From Gammaproteobacteria bacterium (GTDB lineage Bacteria > Pseudomonadota > Gammaproteobacteria > UBA4575): 11,064 nt of DNA. Position numbers and translations under genes: made by a program. Below are positions 6,455 through 11,064 of the stretch, piece after piece (the stretch's first letter is position 1; every line of letters starts with the position of its first letter). The notes under the pieces are model-generated. The model was given only the letters and a program-made list of their open reading frames with translations. It was not told the DNA's origin and ran no database searches. Where the stretch lies: NCBI GenBank assembly GCA_028281205.1, contig JANQKJ010000248.1, forward strand, positions 1 to 11,064. The letters are read 5' to 3'.

Positions 6455-6534
6455 CATCATCTCTAAAGGGATAGTTCGGTAGCACTCATATTGAGCGTAA
6501 AGTGACACATAAAAATGCACCAAAATAGTACCAA

Positions 6535-7284
6535 ATGGTTGAATCTAGACGAAATACCATAAAAATGCTGCGGTCATATGTTCTGTGGACAGCCTATTCA
6601 GCAGGTTCATTATTATTAAGTCTTTGGTTGGCTTGGCAGCTTTCTGCCCAGGTTAATTTTTTGTATCCAGTTTGGTATTCGTTACTGGAGATAGACCAGA
6701 CAGTTACGCAAACCATGCCCAGGCATTTATACAAACAAGAATTTATTGTTACCAATACACAAGAACATCATCGCTTATTTTCGGAAATTGTAACTAGCAT
6801 ACAAAACCATGGGCATGGCTTAGAACAAATTACTTTTTATAATCCGAGTGGTGACGAACTCGGTATTTTATTGACTGACAGTGAAGTTACCCATTTGCAG
6901 GATGTAGCCAACCTAGTTGATATATTGGACTGGTTTGCACTAGTGATTTTAATATTTTGCTTATTGGTGTTGTCGAGCATTATATTTTTTAGGGTGCGCA
7001 TGCCGACCATTAAACGTCTCAGCATAAGTATGCTAGTAGTTATTAGTATATCTGTTGTGATAATTTTATTCGCAGGCGCAAAGAAATTTTTCTACTGGCT
7101 GCATACTGTTATTTTTCCTAGTGAACACCAGTGGTTTTTTTATTATGAGGAATCTCTCATGAGTACTTTGATGCAAGCACCTAATCTGTTTGCACCTATC
7201 AGTGCAATGTTGCTATTGCTTAGTTTATTTATTTGGCTGCTTCACTTATTGCTACTTAAATTTGCTGGATTTAAAACGGCCTGA
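6535..7284 (+). CDS. DUF1461-like integral membrane protein
   Basis: A 249-residue membrane protein of unknown function. Four hydrophobic helices are visible: about 14-38, 129-152, 160-182 and 219-243. A soluble loop of about 90 residues lies between TM1 and TM2. The loop before TM4 contains HTVIFPSEHQWFFYYEESLM (190-209) and TLMQAPNLF (211-219). That pattern, an HxxxFP segment, a Trp-aromatic cluster, then a Leu-Met/Ala-Pro stretch before the last helix, is what I recall of DUF1461. Neither the ATG at 6535 nor the alternative at 6565 (M11) has a good Shine-Dalgarno; M11 would still precede TM1. It is divergent from bfd across a 115-bp gap containing the Fur site. No catalytic residues are recognisable and I assign no function. 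Confidence 0.65.
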   Translation: MVESRRNTIKMLRSYVLWTAYSAGSLLLSLWLAWQLSAQVNFLYPVWYSLLEIDQTVTQTMPRHLYKQEFIVTNTQEHHRLFSEIVTSIQNHGHGLEQITFYNPSGDELGILLTDSEVTHLQDVANLVDILDWFALVILIFCLLVLSSIIFFRVRMPTIKRLSISMLVVISISVVIILFAGAKKFFYWLHTVIFPSEHQWFFYYEESLMSTLMQAPNLFAPISAMLLLLSLFIWLLHLLLLKFAGFKTA

Positions 7285-7385
7285 CAATCACTAAAATGAT
7301 AGTTGAAATTAAAACAAGCACAGATGCTTCGTTAAACCAGATTTGCGTGTAGCTATTACACGTAAATTTATAGTCACGTAGTGAC
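7271..7385 (-). pseudogene. Decayed C-terminal fragment of a second HemJ-like gene
   Basis: On the minus strand a frame ending TAA at 7273-7271 encodes, without a usable start, a C-terminus very like that of the intact HemJ-family gene next door. Both contain WFNEA, then S/P, VL, an LI-rich hydrophobic helix, IIL(V/I)IV, then (R/K)P(F/I) and stop. The DNA is also clearly similar (compare 7307-7333 with 7491-7517). An in-frame TGA lies just upstream, at about 7388. The relic overlaps the last 14 bases of the DUF1461-like gene. It is best explained as the remnant of a tandem duplication or of an older paralogue. Confidence 0.65.
7339..7369 (+). terminator. Strong hairpin downstream of the DUF1461-like gene
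   Basis: A 13-bp stem can form in the plus-strand RNA, including two G-U pairs: AGATTTGCGTGTA (7339-7351) with TACACGTAAATTT (7357-7369), around the 5-nt loop GCTAT. It starts 54 nt after the upstream stop. The stem is followed only by a short AT stretch, so it is terminator-like but lacks a full U-run. Confidence 0.4.
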
Positions 7386-7386
7386 T
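7372..7386. repeat. Short inverted repeat AGTCAC-GTA-GTGACT
   Basis: Perfect 6-bp arms around GTA, immediately after the larger hairpin. It may add to termination between the convergent genes. No further role is apparent. Confidence 0.35.
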
Positions 7387-7456
7387 CTCATTCGATTCTA
7401 ACAATCAAGGAACAATATTAGTGAAGAGGTTTAAGAATCTCATTTGCGATTCTCGC

Positions 7457-7897
7457 TTAAATGGGTTTTACGATTATTAAAATAATAATAGCAATCAAGG
7501 CGAGTACAGGTGCTTCATTAAACCACCTAAACCATACATGAGATTTAGTATTGCGATTATGCTTGAAAGTATTCACTAGTAAGCCACACCATATATGATA
7601 AAAAATTAACAACCAGACTAGGCCTAGCTTGAAATGCATCCAATAACCGGCGGCCATGTACGCATTCCAGTTCGGTACTAACATCCATAACCCCAAAGCA
7701 ATAGTAATGGCTGCGCCGGGCGTCATAATGCCAAAAAATAATTTTCTCTCCATTATTTTAAAACGTTCGTGACTAATTTCATCTTCACACATGGCGTGGT
7801 AGACAAATAAACGCGGTAAATAAAAAAGGCCTGCAAACCATGTCACCATAAAAATAATATGGAAAGCTTTTATATATAGAAACCATTCCGGACTCAT
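7457..7897 (-). CDS. hemJ: HemJ-family protoporphyrinogen IX oxidase (UPF0093/CopD-like membrane protein)
   Basis: A 146-residue inner-membrane protein with four hydrophobic helices (about 6-28, 54-74, 87-110 and 126-145). The order of conserved blocks is that of HemJ/UPF0093: KAFHIIFMVTWFAGLFYLPR (10-29, with H13 and R29), RFKIMERKLF (45-54), GIMTPGA (56-62), MHFKLGL (87-93, with K90), H101, and WFNEAPVLALIAIIILI (125-141). HemJ is the heme-b-containing enzyme that oxidises protoporphyrinogen IX to protoporphyrin IX where HemG and HemY are absent. H13 is a likely haem ligand by family comparison. The start is supported by AAGGAA (7906-7911). It lies 61 bp downstream of the ClC gene on the same strand and may be co-transcribed. 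A HemJ-family gene beside argC is, from memory, also the arrangement in Pseudomonas. A fragment of a paralogue lies just downstream. Confidence 0.85.
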   Translation of the reverse strand: MSPEWFLYIKAFHIIFMVTWFAGLFYLPRLFVYHAMCEDEISHERFKIMERKLFFGIMTPGAAITIALGLWMLVPNWNAYMAAGYWMHFKLGLVWLLIFYHIWCGLLVNTFKHNRNTKSHVWFRWFNEAPVLALIAIIILIIVKPI

Positions 7898-7958
7898 AAT
7901 TGTGTTTCCTTGGGGTTTATAAATTATGCTGAATAGGCTGACGATATAAGTTGTTTGA

Positions 7959-9755
7959 TTACCTTAAATAAAGTTCTTCAAATTGATCGCGTGTCACTAC
8001 GCCATAGATATAACGCGCAGCATTAGTATTCCAGTGTGTGACACATAATGCTTCAGTGTTGCTGTGATTAAATTTTTCTCTAGTCTTGGCCAGTGTTGCA
8101 CGTAAATCAATAGTTTCGACCTGGAGTCGTTTGGCAGCAATTAATAATAGGTCAATCGATTCTTGTGATGACTCGACAGATTGATTTTCTAGGTATTGAA
8201 TTAAGTCGACGCCACGTAACAATGTAATAGGTTGCTTATCTTGTAGTACGCAAATCCACTGAGGATTGTTTTCGATAGCCATGCGAATATCATTTAGTGT
8301 GGTTATTTGTGGCAACAGATGAAAGTCTCGGTTCATGACTTTTGCAATCCCAGTGCGTTGCAGAGACTGATTAATAGGGTTTTCGCGAAAATCTAACCCG
8401 CGTATTTGTAACAATAAGTCAAACACCGGAGGTTGCTTAAAAAGTTGGCGGCTAATTAACTGCGCAACTACTATTGCGAGCATACTGGGCCAGATGACAG
8501 CATGATTAGCTGTGATTTCAAACACTGCTGTGAGAGCGGCTAGGGGTGCTTGCAGGCATGCTCCCATCATAGCGCTCATACCAATTAATGCATACAGAGT
8601 GGTGTTCTCAATAGGAATGCCTAGTGCTTGGTGTAAAAACACTGCCAAAAAGGCGCCACCCACGGCACCTATTACAAGGTTTGGGCCGATTAGCCCGGCA
8701 GGAATGCTGCAACCTACAGCGATCGCAGTCGCTACAAGTTTGGCAACAAAAATAATAAATAATAGCGACATCGATAGCTCGCCCAACAAGGCAGAATTAA
8801 GTGTGTCATACCCCAAGCCCATGACTTGGGGTACAAATAGCGCAATTAATCCAGTTGCTACACCGGCGAGGACAAAACGCACCGTTAAATCTAATGATTG
8901 CGTATGTTTGGTGGTGATACGAATCATGCTGGTAAAAATAGTCGAAGCTAAACCCACTAAAACCCCCAACAAAATAACAAACGGAATTTCTGTTATCGAC
9001 ATTGAAGGTATAACACCAGTCACGAATATAAGATCGTCGCCTAATAAACTGCGTGAAACACCTGTGGCTGCGACAGCAGAAATAATAATAGGAATAAAAC
9101 TTGAAAATGTATATTCAAGAATAATCACTTCCATGGCAAAAATAACACCAGCTAAAGGAGTATTGAATACCGCAGATATTCCAGCTGCCGCGCCACAAGC
9201 AACTAATGTGCGGATAGCATTATTAGGTAAGCCAATTGACTGCGCTAAATAACTACCAACAAAAGCACCCAGGTGAATTGAGGGGCCTTCTCGTCCCATG
9301 GAATGTCCACTAATCAGTGCAATTGTGGCGCCAATGAATTGCATGATAAAACCGCGTAAGCGTAGATAACCTTCATGGTAGCGAAGGCGTTCAATCACAT
9401 TGACTACACCTACGGAGTGATCTGGTTTGGCAATTGCTTTAAACAAAAGGCCCATGAGCACTGCGCCCATTACCGGAGCCAGGAATCTTGAAGTGAGTGA
9501 TAAGCCTTCAAAATTTTCTGTTGAGTTATCAGGCAACCAGAACTGTAATGCGCTGTCTATTAGCAGGATAAACGCAACAATAGTGCCGCCTGTTAGCAAA
9601 CCAACCAATAGTGCTAATAAGGACAGTTGAATTAACGCATCAGGTTTGGCAGTTTGTAGACGAAATTCGTCCAAACTGTCGATTATTCTGTGACTTAGCG
9701 GCACCTTGGGCTTCATCGGTGTATTATGCCACGCTAGTTTGATTTGCGAATCCAA
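7959..9755 (-). CDS. ClC-family chloride channel/transporter with C-terminal CBS domains
   Basis: A 598-residue protein. The ClC membrane domain spans about 40-440 and a cytoplasmic pair of CBS-like domains about 470-525 and 540-597. The GREGPS motif (154-159) is intact and supplies the external gating glutamate E156. The segment equivalent to GSGIP reads HSVGV (113-117, S114), and that equivalent to GxFxP reads SIPAGLIGP (350-358). NTPLAGVIFAMEV (198-210) aligns with the E. coli ClC segment ending in E202-E203, so the internal proton glutamate is Val here (V210). The Tyr445 equivalent appears to be Phe (PVFD, F445). Both are discussed as findings. The longest frame begins at TTG (9755). An ATG at 9716 (M14) is an equally plausible start, since neither has a clear Shine-Dalgarno. 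It lies divergent from argC by 51 bp and upstream of hemJ. Confidence 0.92.
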   Translation of the reverse strand: MDSQIKLAWHNTPMKPKVPLSHRIIDSLDEFRLQTAKPDALIQLSLLALLVGLLTGGTIVAFILLIDSALQFWLPDNSTENFEGLSLTSRFLAPVMGAVLMGLLFKAIAKPDHSVGVVNVIERLRYHEGYLRLRGFIMQFIGATIALISGHSMGREGPSIHLGAFVGSYLAQSIGLPNNAIRTLVACGAAAGISAVFNTPLAGVIFAMEVIILEYTFSSFIPIIISAVAATGVSRSLLGDDLIFVTGVIPSMSITEIPFVILLGVLVGLASTIFTSMIRITTKHTQSLDLTVRFVLAGVATGLIALFVPQVMGLGYDTLNSALLGELSMSLLFIIFVAKLVATAIAVGCSIPAGLIGPNLVIGAVGGAFLAVFLHQALGIPIENTTLYALIGMSAMMGACLQAPLAALTAVFEITANHAVIWPSMLAIVVAQLISRQLFKQPPVFDLLLQIRGLDFRENPINQSLQRTGIAKVMNRDFHLLPQITTLNDIRMAIENNPQWICVLQDKQPITLLRGVDLIQYLENQSVESSQESIDLLLIAAKRLQVETIDLRATLAKTREKFNHSNTEALCVTHWNTNAARYIYGVVTRDQFEELYLR

Positions 9756-9806
9756 AGTTACTGGCTGCGGAGCAGATCAAAAAAATAAATGTTTGGAATT
9801 GAGTAA

Positions 9807-10838
9807 ATGATTAAAGTTGGAATAGTTGGTGCAACAGGTTACACAGGCATCGAGCTTGTTCGATTACTTTATGCACATCCTGAAGCTGAAATAAGCGCTA
9901 TTACATCGCGTAGTGAAGCCGGACGCCCGCTATCAGCGTTAGTGCCAAATTTTTTCGCTTTATCACACTTAATATTTCAAGAGCCTAGTTTAGATGTTTT
10001 AACTCAGTGCGATCTGGTGTTTTTTGCAACACCTAATGGTACTGCAATGAAAATGACACCTGAGTTACTTAATGCTGGTGTACGTGTGATTGATTTAGCG
10101 GCTGATTTTCGTATTAAAGATATTGCCACTTGGGAAAAATGGTATGCCCAAACACACGCGTGCCCGAATTTAGTTGCCGAAGCTGTATATGGTTTACCGG
10201 AATTAAATCGTGAGGCAATTAAACAGGCACGTTTAGTGGCCAATCCAGGTTGTTATCCTACTTCGGTCATCCTTGGATTATTGCCCTTGCTTGAAAAACA
10301 GTTGGTTGATCCTACGTGCCTCATCGCAGATACCAAGTCTGGTGTCAGCGGTGCGGGACGTGCCGCCAATGTGGCAACCTTGCATGCTGAAGTAAGTGAA
10401 AACTTTAAAGCCTATGGCGTTTCCGGTCATCGCCATCAACCTGAAATCAGTGCCATACTTAACAGCGTGTGTTCCGCTGAACCGGCGCAAGTTACCTTTG
10501 TTCCGCATTTGTTACCTATGAATCGCGGAATTCATGCCACACTGTATGCATTTGCTACTAATCAGACAGAAGATCTAACCGAGTTGTACCGTGAGCGTTA
10601 CAATGGTGAACTATTTGTCACGATATTGGATTCAGGTATGCATCCTGAAACACGTGCGGTACGCGGGACTAATCAATGTGTGATATCGGTGAACCGTGTA
10701 TCTAAACAACAAATTGTGGTGCTATCAGTGATCGATAATTTAGTTAAAGGTGCCGCTGGACAAGCCATACATAATATGAATCTGATGTATGACTTGCCTG
10801 AAGGCATGGGTATTGAAGCAACAGGATTATTACCCTAA
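9807..10838 (+). CDS. argC: N-acetyl-gamma-glutamyl-phosphate reductase
   Basis: A 343-residue cytoplasmic enzyme of type 1 ArgC length. It reduces N-acetylglutamyl phosphate to the semialdehyde with NADPH, the third step of arginine biosynthesis. The Rossmann motif GIVGATGYTGIEL (5-17) opens the protein. The active-site cysteine is C149 in NPGCYPT (146-152). SGVSGAGR (178-185) and the GHRHQPEI block (207-214), which holds the catalytic His (probably H210), are present, and the C-terminus (GAAGQAIHNMNLM) is typical. The ATG follows GGA at 9795-9797 with 9-nt spacing. No ARG-box was recognised in the 51-bp gap to the ClC gene. The next gene starts 18 bp downstream and is probably co-transcribed. 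Confidence 0.97.
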   Translation: MIKVGIVGATGYTGIELVRLLYAHPEAEISAITSRSEAGRPLSALVPNFFALSHLIFQEPSLDVLTQCDLVFFATPNGTAMKMTPELLNAGVRVIDLAADFRIKDIATWEKWYAQTHACPNLVAEAVYGLPELNREAIKQARLVANPGCYPTSVILGLLPLLEKQLVDPTCLIADTKSGVSGAGRAANVATLHAEVSENFKAYGVSGHRHQPEISAILNSVCSAEPAQVTFVPHLLPMNRGIHATLYAFATNQTEDLTELYRERYNGELFVTILDSGMHPETRAVRGTNQCVISVNRVSKQQIVVLSVIDNLVKGAAGQAIHNMNLMYDLPEGMGIEATGLLP

Positions 10839-10856
10839 GCCTGTATAGAAGCTGTT

Positions 10857-11064
10857 ATGAAGAAAGTAAAAATCAATGTCCCTCATTTAGAAAAGATCTC
10901 AATGAGCGCCTACCATCCAGGTTTGAAAAGGATACAAATCCTTGTATCTATCCTGGCGGCAGTGTCGGTTGCGTGGGCATTTTATGAGGTCGGTGCAGCA
11001 GGTATTGATTTACCTTTTGAAGATAATGAAAAGAGTGTTGCTGAATTACGCATCGATCTCACTA
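10857..11064 (+). CDS. Membrane-anchored protein of DUF6776 type, partial (C-terminus beyond window)
   Basis: An ATG at 10857-10859, preceded by AGAAG (10846-10850), opens a frame of 69 codons that is still open at the right edge. The protein starts with a basic cytoplasmic segment and one hydrophobic helix at about 27-43 (ILVSILAAVSVAWAFYEVG), then turns hydrophilic and helical (FEDNEKSVAELRIDL), probably the start of a coiled coil. Its position 18 bp behind argC matches the gene I recall after argC in Pseudomonas (PA0663, DUF6776 family), where bactofilin and erpA genes follow. The family assignment rests mainly on context and topology. Confidence 0.6.
   Translation, partial: MKKVKINVPHLEKISMSAYHPGLKRIQILVSILAAVSVAWAFYEVGAAGIDLPFEDNEKSVAELRIDLT

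Noticed and set aside
7430..7461. Imperfect inverted repeat TTTAAGAATC / GATT...CTTAAA at the hemJ stop
   Set aside because: The arms need a four-base bulge and have an 8-nt loop with weak A-T pairs. This is too weak to call a terminator.
8512..9252. 246-codon open frame on the plus strand
   Set aside because: It is antisense to the ClC membrane domain, has no Shine-Dalgarno or recognisable family features, and is rich in Ile/Thr/Ala/Pro as expected from the complement of hydrophobic codons.
10004..10508. Two minus-strand frames of 76-79 codons inside argC
   Set aside because: Both lie antisense to highly conserved ArgC sequence, including the active-site region, and show no independent start signals.

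Overview
The window looks like chromosomal DNA from an AT-rich Gammaproteobacterium. The evidence is Gram-negative architecture (outer-membrane porin, periplasmic c-type cytochrome), Fur-box-like sites, and an argC neighbourhood that I recall from Pseudomonas (HemJ/UPF0093 gene, argC, then a membrane protein of the PA0663/DUF6776 type). I cannot name the genus. I saw no insertion sequence, CRISPR array, tRNA or rRNA gene.

Left part (1-6419) is an iron- and redox-related region. On the minus strand, read from about 2729 down to 1, are a coiled-coil porin, a periplasmic protein with a covalent-FMN attachment motif, and the N-terminal 233 residues of a PepSY-type transmembrane protein. The PepSY reading frame runs off the left edge. 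Divergent from the porin, on the plus strand, are an imelysin (IrpA-like) protein and a di-heme DUF1111 cytochrome 19 bp behind it. The two transcription units share a 234-bp intergenic region with a Fur-like site and a 21-bp near-perfect palindrome. Converging on the cytochrome gene, 5 bp from its stop, is bacterioferritin (bfr), preceded by bacterioferritin-associated ferredoxin (bfd). bfd and bfr each have a good Fur-box-like sequence upstream. Together these genes suggest Fur-controlled periplasmic iron handling (imelysin, di-heme protein, flavin electron shuttle, porin) next to cytoplasmic iron storage and release (Bfr, Bfd). The functional link is inference.

Middle (6420-7456): a four-helix membrane protein resembling DUF1461 on the plus strand, followed by a short gap. 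That gap carries a decayed C-terminal fragment of a second HemJ-like gene and a strong hairpin.

Right part (7457-11064): HemJ-type protoporphyrinogen oxidase family protein and, upstream of it on the same strand, a ClC-family anion transporter/channel with C-terminal CBS domains. The ClC protein has substitutions at positions normally linked to proton coupling and anion coordination. On the plus strand follow argC (arginine biosynthesis) and the first 69 codons of a membrane-anchored DUF6776-like protein cut by the right edge.
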